From NCBI GenBank assembly GCA_035275065.1, contig DATENM010000027.1, positions 17,498-81,497 on the forward strand: DNA of 64,000 nt, read 5' to 3'. The notes below the pieces were generated by a model that did not search any database, was not told the origin of the DNA, and saw nothing but the letters and a program-made list of their open reading frames with translations. The first letter of the stretch is position 1. Every line of letters begins with the position of its first letter. Both the position numbers and the translations under genes were made by a program. This document shows, in pieces, positions 27,101 through 34,647 of the stretch. This stretch comes from Blastocatellia bacterium. Lineage in GTDB: Bacteria; Acidobacteriota; Blastocatellia; UBA7656.

Positions 27101-27698
27101 CGAAGATGGCCGATTCCGTGAAGACCTCTTCCACCGCTTGAACATTATTCGCATCCATGTGCCGCCGCTGCGCGACCGGCGCGAAGAGGTGCCGGTGCTG
27201 GCGGCGCACTTCCTCGATCATTTCTCGACGCGCTCAGGCAAGCAGGGGGTGATCTTCATGCAGGAAGCGATTGACGCCTTGATCGCCTATGACTGGCCGG
27301 GCAACGTCCGCCAGTTGCGCAACGAGATTGAGCGCGTCGTCGCTTATGCCTATGATAGTGCGCGGATATCGCTCGAAGACCTCTCGCCCGAAGTGGTTCA
27401 CCCGCGCCGCCCGATGGAAAACCGCCGCATGCTATCCGGCTTTGAGCGGGGCCATCAGCCGCACCCCCATGACGCGCACGCGTCGAATGGCAATGGCCAC
27501 AGGCCGAAGCCGCCCGCGGCGAATGGCGGCGGCAAGCTCAAGGACGCGACGGCGGCGCTCGAACGGCAGCTCATCGAGGAGGCGCTGCTGCGCAACAAGA
27601 GTAATTTGTCGCGGACGGCCATCGATCTCGGATTATCGCGGCGCGGGCTGCGGCTCAAGATGGCGCAGCTCGGCATTCAGCGCGAAGAGCGCGTCTGA
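24186..27698 (+). CDS. Sigma-54 activator with IS630-transposase-type HTH head and TPR array
   Basis: A 1170-residue regulator. Residues about 1-145 resemble the DNA-binding half of IS630-family transposases: two helix-turn-helix units (LTAAEVSQQLGAHPTNVKKWLRRF and, later, SHVTVRQLLKRH), with no DDE catalytic domain after them. Residues about 185-660 form a long TPR superhelix (MalT-like sensor). A GAF-like region (about 690-800) follows, then the AAA+ sigma-54 interaction domain: Walker A GESGTGKE (about 852), GSFTGA (about 898, a variant of GAFTGA), Walker B LFLDEIGD (about 919) and RLNIIRIHVPPLRDR. A Fis-type HTH (SRTAIDLGLSRRGLRLKM) ends the protein. It has two independent DNA-binding ends, which is unusual. 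Targets are unknown; the next gene encodes a secreted protein. Confidence 0.88.
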   Translation: MFQPLYVRSLSADEIEMLQARRQSASREEAMRAQAILLSSEGLTAAEVSQQLGAHPTNVKKWLRRFNEAGLEGIAVKKRGPQGGPRPRFTSSQTEEIVRLAARPPTTLGYPFKSWTPQKLATAAMERGIVEGISHVTVRQLLKRHEPPAGYEKSAAGLPPAAEAQRLHGRWDSQAARGERELGEYHYEAAVASFEAALSGEPMATEEEARVRSLLSKALEELSKYDEAYTVIERYEDQRLTSSLPLRLRGRLRLRLGWVHSFLGNYPKAIAALNEAKRLFIEIGDDLGVSEAHYALGRTYIEINEFRIARDHLVTAASNQKTALDRELLAQIYRRLGTVDFSEGAFSSSKQHYLKALELAEGSPNTNLIGGILMDIGTTLFEGYPGEKQEAINYLQRGIAYLEKGGHKDYLALACNNLGDILKDSGQWEEALRVLTKALFVAEQFAKPSHQAMARITMADILCAQGRYVEAEGHLHKSLDIVGGSSDKWLESGILRTLAAVHRGAGRYEAALKTLRQTLQLSTSVGDLYGLTRAMVGLAEFYISQGGLEQAREYLELAQGRLKEEMYLPVSGLIQRLNGQLESAHGRLAEARQHIAQSISIFTTTELPFDLARSNYEMGLLLKKARDLKGATANLKQARAIFEKLGAEPDLELTDKALATLSQGEDGAQAIRVNPQNDVLLMQRLIEASASRELLVQELAAVIFENFSVERVVICRLDESGQLEPLATQGITRGEADRLCELLEFANGESITRKAGGFLFKICENSRMPIAVYVGVGEAFDASRLQPLLKQAELGLETCSLRAAARGAITRDSEQRVQTIMPGFIVASAPMFDVIDKIYKIRTSDVTVLITGESGTGKELVARHIHGQSARARAIFLPFNCTATPKEIIDSQLFGHRRGSFTGATANYPGIIKAAEGGTLFLDEIGDLSLEVQPKLMRFLQEGEIQPLGETKPLRVDVRIIAATNADLERDVEDGRFREDLFHRLNIIRIHVPPLRDRREEVPVLAAHFLDHFSTRSGKQGVIFMQEAIDALIAYDWPGNVRQLRNEIERVVAYAYDSARISLEDLSPEVVHPRRPMENRRMLSGFERGHQPHPHDAHASNGNGHRPKPPAANGGGKLKDATAALERQLIEEALLRNKSNLSRTAIDLGLSRRGLRLKMAQLGIQREERV

Positions 27699-27763
27699 AT
27701 TATTGGCAATAAGCGCCAAGGTTTGCGGGCATCGGGGCGAGCCGGCGCGGCGCAAAGAATCGC

Positions 27764-27792
27764 TTGACTCGGGCGAGATTTAACCCTATCAT
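27764..27792 (+). promoter_or_regulatory. Candidate sigma-70 promoter before the secreted-protein gene
   Basis: TTGACT (27764-27769), 17-nt spacer, TATCAT (27787-27792). It is one of the best consensus matches in the window. It leaves a leader of about 200 nt before the ATG at 27997, in which no other gene is seen. Confidence 0.5.
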
Positions 27793-27996
27793 CGGGCTGT
27801 TCAACCAATGACGGTAGTGTAGCTGCTGAGCGATTCAGGGTTCGCGTAAAATGGTCCGGGAAAGTGAATTGACCGGCGCCATTCGGCAAAAGCACGTGCA
27901 ATTCATATCCATGACGGCTCCTAATAACGTAAGTTCTCGGTCGAATAGAGCGGCGTCTCTTCTGAGGTTGTGGTGAGCGCGAAAGGAAAAAAGGCG

Positions 27997-29661
27997 ATGA
28001 AAAGCGGGAAAATTCGGAACGCTTTCCGTGCAGGCGCGGTATTGATGGCAATCATGCTTTTCGGCGGGCTGCTGGTCGGCTCGCCTCAGGCGGCTCAGCC
28101 CTGGAAGGTTGCGAGCGTCAGTCTGGTGGGTGCTGATGGCGCCAACAACAATATGGCGTTTGCCTATGACCGCTATATCCTCGTCGCGCCTTATGCGCCT
28201 TCGAAGGTACCGACCGAGCCTGCGGCAGTCGATCAGCTCGACAATTACAGTATCTATCTGGTTGATTCGAAGCGCCCCGCAAACGAGAATGTCCTGTCGC
28301 ATGCGCTCGAAACGATATCGGATCATCATCGGCTCTATTATCCGACGAAGGTGGTGTATGACGCGGACAGCAAGACGGTCTATGTGCGCGGCACACGCTA
28401 TGAGATGGTTGATGGCGGGGTTCAGGAGATTGCGGTTATCGCTTACATGCGCATCAATCTCGACGACAATCTAAAGCCGGTCTTTGATGATAACGTCGTG
28501 ATGATCGATATCGCCGGCGCCGCCGATGAGAAAATCGCCAGCGACGCGCCTGATGATATTGCGTTGGCTTATAACGGCAATGTTCTGGTCTTCACCAACG
28601 GCGCTTCGATTTTCACTTACAACCTCAATCATGGATACCTCTACAACGTTGACATCGTTGAGCCGAAAGCCTACAAGGCTGGCAGCCGCATCACCTACCT
28701 GAATGTTGATGAAGTGACCAACACGTTGACGGTTTACTGGACCAGTCAGGTCGGCGAAGGCGCTAACCTGAAGAACCTTACAGAGCTGTCGTTCTACAAT
28801 TTGGACAAGGACGGCACGATGCAGTTGAACAAGCGCCTTCACCCGGAGCAATTTCCCGCAGGCGTTTATATCACCGCGGGCAGCAACATCGAAATCCTCG
28901 GAAACGCTGAAAACCACCCGTCATCGGCGATGCTGGTTACCAGCGACGGGATGCTCTCGCAGATCGATCTGACCGGCGAGGAGATTTTTGCGCCGCTTAA
29001 GCCGATCTACCTGTTCGACAAGATGGCGGTAAGCGGCACCGAAAGCGGGCCGCGTATGGTGAAGTACGACGCCGCCAAGCGCACCGTCGGCGTCGTCAAG
29101 CAAGGTTATACGGCGCAGATCAGGAAACCTTCAAATGGTCACGGCGGCAAGCCGGGCAGCGTCATCCGCACATTGAATATGTTTAATGCGGTCGAATCGC
29201 CGGCGCTTGCGGTCGCGCGCCTCAATAAGAACCTGACCAAGGTGGTCGCTAGCAGGTTGTATACGCAGGAATTTCGCGACGAAGCCGGGTTGACACCTCT
29301 TGTGGACGGCCAGGATTCGCAGTGGTTGCTGGCCGGCTGGTCGGGCAATGTGGTATCGGTCAGCACCGCGGGCGCCATCGACACGGCGCCGCTTAACCAG
29401 CTGACACAAGTCGGGCCGCGCACGAATCGCATCGCCTATTTCAGCTCTCGCGACAGCGTTGTAGCGATCAATTCTTTCAGCCTCGATGCCACCGAGCAAG
29501 CGATTAGCGAACCGGGGGCGCTCGTGCTAGCACGGCCATCTGCGAACAGCTCGCAGGCGTTCGGCACGGCTTCAGCCGCGACGCTGCCGGCCAGGCGTGC
29601 GATCAATTCGCAAGGCCCGACGCCGTCAATTCGCCGGCCCTGCAACCACCATAAACAATAG
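27997..29661 (+). CDS. Secreted protein of unknown function, probable beta-propeller
   Basis: About 554 residues. A Sec signal peptide (AGAVLMAIMLFGGLLVGSPQAAQ) is followed by a long beta-rich region without a family I can name. Recurrent strands ending in small polar turns, and segments such as VVYDADSKTVYVRG and ITYLNVDEVTNTLTVYW, suggest a WD40/PQQ-like propeller fold; this is inference. The C-terminus is basic and low in complexity. The start is ATG at 27997 behind AAAGGAAAAAAGG; a GTG at 27970 is a weaker alternative. It has its own promoter and a strong terminator at 29701, so it forms a single-gene unit between two sigma-54-related regulators. Confidence 0.8.
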   Translation: MKSGKIRNAFRAGAVLMAIMLFGGLLVGSPQAAQPWKVASVSLVGADGANNNMAFAYDRYILVAPYAPSKVPTEPAAVDQLDNYSIYLVDSKRPANENVLSHALETISDHHRLYYPTKVVYDADSKTVYVRGTRYEMVDGGVQEIAVIAYMRINLDDNLKPVFDDNVVMIDIAGAADEKIASDAPDDIALAYNGNVLVFTNGASIFTYNLNHGYLYNVDIVEPKAYKAGSRITYLNVDEVTNTLTVYWTSQVGEGANLKNLTELSFYNLDKDGTMQLNKRLHPEQFPAGVYITAGSNIEILGNAENHPSSAMLVTSDGMLSQIDLTGEEIFAPLKPIYLFDKMAVSGTESGPRMVKYDAAKRTVGVVKQGYTAQIRKPSNGHGGKPGSVIRTLNMFNAVESPALAVARLNKNLTKVVASRLYTQEFRDEAGLTPLVDGQDSQWLLAGWSGNVVSVSTAGAIDTAPLNQLTQVGPRTNRIAYFSSRDSVVAINSFSLDATEQAISEPGALVLARPSANSSQAFGTASAATLPARRAINSQGPTPSIRRPCNHHKQ

Positions 29662-29700
29662 CCCACGGCGCATTCGCATTTAACCTCCTGGCGAGGTAAA

Positions 29701-29740
29701 AGAGCGGGAGGACGATCACTCGTCCTCCCGCTCTTTTTTA
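29701..29740 (+). terminator. Rho-independent terminator
   Basis: Perfect 15-bp stem (29701-29715 with 29720-29734), loop TCAC, followed by a run of T. The best intrinsic terminator in the window, 39 nt after the secreted-protein stop. Confidence 0.95.
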
Positions 29741-29822
29741 ATCCCCGCCATGGGATGGCGTCCGCAGCTTTTTATGCAAGGAGGCATGAGACAGGCTTGC
29801 GGGCCAGGATGACCGTCTTTAC

Positions 29823-29919
29823 TGCCTCACCCATTTTCTTGCGGAGGCTGCGGTCCGAACAGCGCCAAGACTTGATAATGGCGACCCCGGATGAGGTAGG
29901 ATGTGACATGGGTGAGGCA
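29823..29919 (+). promoter_or_regulatory. Inverted repeat able to sequester the kinase start codon
   Basis: TGCCTCACCCAT (29823-29834) is the exact reverse complement of ATGGGTGAGGCA (29908-29919), which begins at the likely start codon of the histidine kinase. The 73-nt spacing would form a long-range stem covering the AUG. The region from 29741 to 29907 holds no other recognised gene and is less GC-rich than its surroundings. Confidence 0.45.
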
Positions 29920-31185
29920 AGATTGTTGCAAGCTCTCCCTGGTAGCCGTAAAATAGGCCCTGTAGGCGGTCGAATTTGCTTTGATGGCTGGTACGGCCTT
30001 TGCTCTGAAAACAAAGGGTTCCCAGTACGTCAATCTCCTGAATTTGCAAAGGCAGAAGGCCGAATTTATTCCCGGTCGGCGATGCGGCGATCCGACCAGA
30101 TGGTTACTGAGTTAATGGAACAGCAAAAGGCGCCATGGCTTCGGCTGCTCGATTTTCTGGATGAAGAGGTCACTTTTCATTCGGCGGACGGGCAGATCCT
30201 TTATGCCAATCAGCGACTGCTTGAATCGAGCGGCGGCGCCGCATTCGAATGGCTCGGAAAGCCTTGCGAAGCCGTATTTCCCCCAGAGCAGTGTCCGCAT
30301 GTGGAGGCCCTCAGAGATAGAGCGCCCATACAGATAGAGGCTAACGGCGGGCCCTCTGGCCGGCGCCGGACGGTGACGGTCGTCCCTTTGATGGGCGCAA
30401 ACGGCGAGGTCGAGGGATATGCACGGCTCAGCGCATTACCGCGTGCGACGCCTTCCCAGGAAGCGTTGTTGAAAGCCGAACACTTTGCGACCCTCGGCCA
30501 GATGATGTCGGGCATTGCTCATGACGTCGGCACGCCGCTCAACATCATCTCCGGGTATGCCGAATACCTGTTGATGCGGACGAAGGGCGAGGCGACGGGC
30601 CACAAGGAGCTGACGGCGATCCTTGAACAGACGCGGCGCGTGGCCGAGTATATCCGCATCATGCTCGATCTGGCGCGGCCCTCGCAAGGGCGCGTGGATG
30701 CGATTGAATTGAAGGGATTCCTGGGCGACTCGCTTGATTTGATGGGCAGCCATTTGCGCAAGGCGAGTGTGCGTGTGGAGCTATCGTGCCAGAGCGCGCC
30801 GCCGGTGATTTATGGCGATGGGCCGCGATTGCGGCAGGCATTTTTTAACCTGCTTTTGAATGCCGGGCGCAGGCTCGGGGCTGGCGGCCAACTGGAGCTA
30901 GGCATCGAAGAGCCTCCGGAGATGCCCGGATTCATTGGTGTCCGGCTGACGGGCTTGGACCGCGAAGGCCGCAGCCAGGACTTTGCGGAATCGTTTGCGG
31001 AATTTCTTGCGCCGCGGCGTAACTGGGGAAAGGAAGAGATGGGGTTAATGCTGACGCGGGGAATCCTTGATGAATATGGCGCGAAGGTGGCGGCCTTGCC
31101 GGTCGAAGGGCATGGCGTCGGCCTTATTGTTTATCTTCCTAAGCGGGCCGGCGGCATGGTGACAGGCCAGCCAGCCCAGCGGTAA
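29908..31185 (+). CDS. PAS-containing sensor histidine kinase (partner of the NtrC-type regulator)
   Basis: Cytoplasmic kinase, about 425 residues. An N-terminal region of about 58 residues has atypical AT-richer codons. Then a PAS-like domain (EVTFHSADGQILYANQRLLESS), HisKA with GIAHDVGTPLNIISGY (His205) and an HATPase domain follow. The ATPase part is degenerate: the N-box reads FFNLLLNAGRRL and the G-boxes are hard to recognise, so activity may be unusual. The start at 29908 has AGGA 7 nt upstream; an ATG at 30082 would remove the atypical segment and is a real alternative. The regulator gene starts 6 nt after the stop, so the two form one operon and a cognate pair. Confidence 0.85.
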   Translation: MGEARLLQALPGSRKIGPVGGRICFDGWYGLCSENKGFPVRQSPEFAKAEGRIYSRSAMRRSDQMVTELMEQQKAPWLRLLDFLDEEVTFHSADGQILYANQRLLESSGGAAFEWLGKPCEAVFPPEQCPHVEALRDRAPIQIEANGGPSGRRRTVTVVPLMGANGEVEGYARLSALPRATPSQEALLKAEHFATLGQMMSGIAHDVGTPLNIISGYAEYLLMRTKGEATGHKELTAILEQTRRVAEYIRIMLDLARPSQGRVDAIELKGFLGDSLDLMGSHLRKASVRVELSCQSAPPVIYGDGPRLRQAFFNLLLNAGRRLGAGGQLELGIEEPPEMPGFIGVRLTGLDREGRSQDFAESFAEFLAPRRNWGKEEMGLMLTRGILDEYGAKVAALPVEGHGVGLIVYLPKRAGGMVTGQPAQR

Positions 31186-31191
31186 GCGTTT

Positions 31192-32619
31192 ATGAAACAG
31201 AAAATTCTTATCGTCGAAGACGAAGCGCAGATGTGCGATCTGCTGATGTCTTTTTTTGGTGACAAGGGCTACAAAGTCACAGCGGTGCAGAATGGCGAAG
31301 ACGCCATCGCGCGGCTTGAGGAGGAAGATTTCGCCCTGGTGATCACCGACATCAAGTTGCCGGGCATGAGCGGGCTGGAGCTGCTGGCCCGCCTTCGGCA
31401 GGAGTGGCAGGACGTGGCGGTCATCATCATGACGGCGTTCAGCTCGATTTCCTCAGCGGTCGAGGCCATGAAGCTGGGTGCCGAAGATTACATCGGCAAG
31501 CCCTTCCAGCTCGACGAGCTGGCGATAACCGTGGACAAAGCCCTGGAACGGCGCAGTCTGCGGCGCGAGGTGCGCGAGCTGCGCGCCGAGGTGCGCGACC
31601 GTTATAACTTCTCCAATATCGTTGGGCGAAGCAAGCCGATGCTGCAACTGTTCGAAGTGATTCGGCGCATTGCGGCGCGGCGCGACGCTTCGGCGCTGAT
31701 TATCGGCTCGACAGGCACCGGCAAAGAGCTTGTCGCCAGGGCCATCCACTACAACTCCGACCGCCGCGATGCGCCGTTTATGCCGATCAATTGCTCGGCG
31801 ATCCCTGAGACGCTGCTGGAGTCAGAATTGTTCGGGCATCAGAAAGGCGCCTTCACGGGGGCGCATGAAACGCGGCGCGGGCTGCTCGAGGAGGCGCAGG
31901 GCGGCACGGTCTTCCTCGACGAGATCAACACCCTATCGCAGAACCTGCAAGTGAAACTATTGCGTGTCCTTCAGGAGCGCGTCGTCAGGCGCGTCGGCGG
32001 GCGCGAGAACATCACCATCGATATACGCCTGGTGTCGGCCAGCAACCTCGACCTTGAAGAAGCGGTCAAGCGCGGCGAATTCCGCCAGGACCTTTTTTAC
32101 AGGCTCAGCGTGGTGCCCGTGCGGCTGCCGGATTTGAAAGACCGGCGGGAAGACATTCCATTGCTGGTGAGTCACTTTCTGCAAAAGTTCTCGCAGCAGC
32201 ACGGCGAGCCGATGCGGCGCTTTTCCAGCGAGGCGATGCGGGTGTTGATGACACACGCCTGGCCGGGCAACGTCCGCGAGCTGGAGAACGCCGTCGAGCA
32301 CGCCTTGACTATGGGGAGCGGCGACATCCTGACGATGGATGACCTGCCGTCGAGCGTCACCTCTCCTGAGCGTGACATTGTTGAAGAGGCGACGCTGGAC
32401 AATGTGTCGTTAGCGGAAGTCGAGCGCCGCTACATAGTCAAGATTCTGGAAAAGATGGGGCATCACCAGATCAAGACGGCGCAAATCCTCGGCATTGATC
32501 GGCGGACACTGTACAGGCGCTTGCGGCAGTATGGGTATGGCGGCCATCTGCGTGACGAGGATAGCGATTTCTTCGATCCCTCCGAAGATACCGTGCAAGT
32601 CAGGGCGCCTTCACTATAG
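31192..32619 (+). CDS. NtrC-family sigma-54-dependent response regulator
   Basis: 475 residues. The receiver (1-120) has VEDEAQM, acceptor Asp53 in [17 protein letters not shown] and GKPF. The AAA+ domain has [10 protein letters not shown] (Walker A variant GSTGTGKE), an intact GAFTGA loop in [16 protein letters not shown], Walker B VFLDEIN and [13 protein letters not shown] Fis-type HTH ([21 protein letters not shown]) and a short acidic tail end the protein. It activates RNA polymerase-sigma-54 at enhancer-dependent promoters when phosphorylated by the adjacent kinase. Targets are unknown; no convincing -24/-12 site was found in the window. Confidence 0.95.
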   Translation: MKQKILIVEDEAQMCDLLMSFFGDKGYKVTAVQNGEDAIARLEEEDFALVITDIKLPGMSGLELLARLRQEWQDVAVIIMTAFSSISSAVEAMKLGAEDYIGKPFQLDELAITVDKALERRSLRREVRELRAEVRDRYNFSNIVGRSKPMLQLFEVIRRIAARRDASALIIGSTGTGKELVARAIHYNSDRRDAPFMPINCSAIPETLLESELFGHQKGAFTGAHETRRGLLEEAQGGTVFLDEINTLSQNLQVKLLRVLQERVVRRVGGRENITIDIRLVSASNLDLEEAVKRGEFRQDLFYRLSVVPVRLPDLKDRREDIPLLVSHFLQKFSQQHGEPMRRFSSEAMRVLMTHAWPGNVRELENAVEHALTMGSGDILTMDDLPSSVTSPERDIVEEATLDNVSLAEVERRYIVKILEKMGHHQIKTAQILGIDRRTLYRRLRQYGYGGHLRDEDSDFFDPSEDTVQVRAPSL

Positions 32620-32700
32620 AATATATTGAACCGCCGAGGGCTGACGGACCGCCGCAGCTCGACGGCTGTATGTTAATATTTAGGTGAGGGATTAATCGAT

Positions 32701-33162
32701 ATGGCAGATGACGCCCAAAAGGATCGACCGCCGGTCGCAAGCGAAGAAACGGCGGGAGATCAACGGACACGGCTCGGCAGCAACCACGGCGAAGAGGGCA
32801 AGTGGGTGGAAAAGAGCGGCTACGCTCGCGACATCAACGCCATCAGCGAGCCCGGCGGCAGCGGCCGTGAAGTTCGCGGCGGCGCGGCAAGTCGACAGCC
32901 GCATCCGTCACGCAACCTGTCGGCGCGCGCGAAGGGGTATGGCATAGGTGGCGGTTACGAGCGGCCGTACAGGAAAGAGAAGTCGCGGCCCGCGGAAGCG
33001 AGCGGCGATCTCTACGGCCCGATGCCGCCGGGCGGCTATTACGGAACGGGAATCGGGGCGCGTCCCTTCGAGCGCGGGCGCGCGGGGTTTGACGACGAGA
33101 TAAACTGGTATCGCTCGCAGTACGGCGAGACGACGAGCGGTTACGAGAAGCGCAAGAAATAA
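32701..33162 (+). CDS. Hydrophilic, probably disordered protein of unknown function
   Basis: 153 residues, very rich in Gly, Arg, Glu, Ser and Tyr, with no hydrophobic core, signal peptide or membrane segment. Segments such as GYGIGGGYERPYRKEK and PPGGYYGTGIGARPFERGRAG resemble low-complexity, stress- or surface-associated proteins, and the composition suggests intrinsic disorder. It starts at the ATG at 32701, 81 nt after the NtrC-type gene; a GAGG lies only about 14 nt upstream of the ATG. Codon use is consistent with coding. I do not recognise a family. Confidence 0.65.
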   Translation: MADDAQKDRPPVASEETAGDQRTRLGSNHGEEGKWVEKSGYARDINAISEPGGSGREVRGGAASRQPHPSRNLSARAKGYGIGGGYERPYRKEKSRPAEASGDLYGPMPPGGYYGTGIGARPFERGRAGFDDEINWYRSQYGETTSGYEKRKK

Positions 33163-33192
33163 GCCGGCCCCTATCTTGGTTAAATTCGAACT

Positions 33193-33561
33193 TTATTTGC
33201 CCCCGGCAAGGACGGTCTCGGCGCGGGCTTTATCCTTGGTGTAAGTCGCGTTTCGCTCGACGGTCCAGTTTGGGCCATCCTGTTTGAGAATGTAGCCGAG
33301 ATACTCTTTTTGAAAATTGCCTTCACCGGACGCGAAGTTATGGGTTATGGTGACGGCGATGTAGGCTTTGTCGGGCATATTGTCAGCCGGGTGGAAGAAA
33401 TCGACGACCATTTCACGGATGCCGACACCCTGACTTTGCAGCTTCTCTTCGACGGCTTTGCGCGCCTTCTCTTGTTTCGAGCTGCAAGCGCTGAAGACGG
33501 TCAGGAACATGGAGAAAGCGATTAATAGGGTGGTTGTGGTTTTGCTTCGATGGCGGCTCAT
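33193..33561 (-). CDS. Small lipoprotein of unknown function
   Basis: 122 residues. A Lys/Arg-containing N-terminus and hydrophobic stretch (LLIAFSMFLTVFSAC) end in a lipobox-like TVFSAC followed by SSK, so it is probably lipid-anchored at the inner or outer membrane. The mature part (about 95 residues) has an alpha-beta pattern and the segments FHPADNMPDKAYIAVTITHNFAS and EYLGYILKQDGPNWTVERN. It somewhat resembles small DUF4878/NTF2-like lipoproteins, but I cannot assign it firmly. Convergent with the preceding gene (30-nt gap), no terminator seen. Confidence 0.75.
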   Translation of the reverse strand: MSRHRSKTTTTLLIAFSMFLTVFSACSSKQEKARKAVEEKLQSQGVGIREMVVDFFHPADNMPDKAYIAVTITHNFASGEGNFQKEYLGYILKQDGPNWTVERNATYTKDKARAETVLAGGK

Positions 33562-33643
33562 AGGCTAGATTTTTACCCTAGCCATGCCGCTTTGACAAGC
33601 GGCAGGCGCGGGCGGTAGAGCCAGGGAAGTGAGAAAGGCGCTG

Positions 33644-34348
33644 ATGGGCATTTTTATTAAACAGTTGCTGGCCGGGAGGGAATTCGCAGAGACTAATCCC
33701 ATCGCCGGGCAGATGGCCAATTTCGTTTATCTGCTTGGCGACGACCAGACGCGCGAGTGCATGGTGGTTGATCCGGCCTGGGATGTCAGCGGCATTTTGG
33801 ATGAGATTGACCGGCAAGAGCTACGGCTTACAGGCGCGCTGGTGACCCACTATCATTCCGATCATGTCGGCGGCGAGCTTTTCGGGCATCATATTGATGG
33901 GCTCGCCGAGTTGATGAGATTGCGCCCCGTGAAGGTCTATGTCAACCAGTTGGAGGCTGAAGGCATACGGCTGGTCACGGGGTTGTCGGATTCCGATATG
34001 ATTAAAGTTTCGGGGGGCGATCAGGTTGAAGTCGGCGGCGAGTCGCTCAGGTTTCTGCATACGCCGGGGCATACGCCGGGTAGTCAATGTTTTCTCATGG
34101 GTTCATCGCTGGTTTCGGGTGATACGTTATTCATTGGCGGCTGCGGGCGCGTCGATCTGCCCGGCGGCAATGCCGAGCAATTGTATTATTCTTTAACCCA
34201 AGTTCTTGGCAAATTGCCTGATGACACGGAGCTCTTCCCGGGTCATAATTACGCCACGCGCCCAAGCAGTACGATTGGGCGCGAGCGCCAGGAGAATTTT
34301 ACGATGCGCGTCGGCAGTCTCGCGGAATGGCGGCGGTTGATGGGATAA
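33644..34348 (+). CDS. MBL-fold hydrolase, glyoxalase II/persulfide dioxygenase-like
   Basis: 234 residues. Metal-binding motif VTHYHSDHVGG (HxHxDH), HTPGHTPGSQCF, SGDTLFIGGCGRVDLPGGN with the bridging Asp, and FPGHNYA with the last His: the glyoxalase II/ETHE1-like subgroup. Likely hydrolyses a glutathione-type thioester or oxidises a persulfide; which one is undecided. The start is ATG at 33644, with AAAGG 6-7 nt upstream, in preference to the GTG at 33629. Cytoplasmic. Confidence 0.88.
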   Translation: MGIFIKQLLAGREFAETNPIAGQMANFVYLLGDDQTRECMVVDPAWDVSGILDEIDRQELRLTGALVTHYHSDHVGGELFGHHIDGLAELMRLRPVKVYVNQLEAEGIRLVTGLSDSDMIKVSGGDQVEVGGESLRFLHTPGHTPGSQCFLMGSSLVSGDTLFIGGCGRVDLPGGNAEQLYYSLTQVLGKLPDDTELFPGHNYATRPSSTIGRERQENFTMRVGSLAEWRRLMG

Positions 34349-34406
34349 GTGAGCGAGCCGGCACTCTTTGGCGACGACCTCGACGCAATCGCGGGCAGAT
34401 AGCTGA

Positions 34407-34422
34407 GTCTGATAACGTTTCT
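34407..34422 (+). repeat. GTCTGATAACGTTTCT motif, copy 2
   Basis: Sixteen nt identical to copy 1 at 13945, in the 299-nt gap between the MBL hydrolase and the transglycosylase-like gene. The rest of that gap holds low-complexity and tandemly repeated DNA and no gene. Confidence 0.6.
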
Positions 34423-34580
34423 TAGATTATCTATCATCGGCATCGACTGAGTAGGGTTGGTTGAGTTGAGTCAGTCAGAGTGAAGGCTGAACGGGCTTAA
34501 GGTTGTAAGGCTGGGTTTAGTTTGTGCGGCTGGCAGGCAACCCGGGTTGGATTTGAGGCAGCCAGGTTGGATTTCGTCAA

Positions 34581-34630
34581 TTCGGTATTGTCGAGCAGTT
34601 CGGTATTGTCTAGTCGGTATTGTCTAGCAG
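34581..34630. repeat. Three-unit tandem repeat upstream of the transglycosylase-like gene
   Basis: Units TTCGGTATTGTCGAGCAG (34581-34598), TTCGGTATTGTCTAG (34599-34613) and TCGGTATTGTCTAGCAG (34614-34630). It ends 17 nt before the start codon, next to the AAGGAG ribosome site, so copy number could alter expression. Confidence 0.85.
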
Positions 34631-34647
34631 TAAGGAGTAGAAGCAAC

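Noticed and set aside
29755..29907. Upstream extension of the kinase frame to 29755
   Set aside because: No ribosome site, AT-shifted codons, and it begins right after the terminator; kept as leader.
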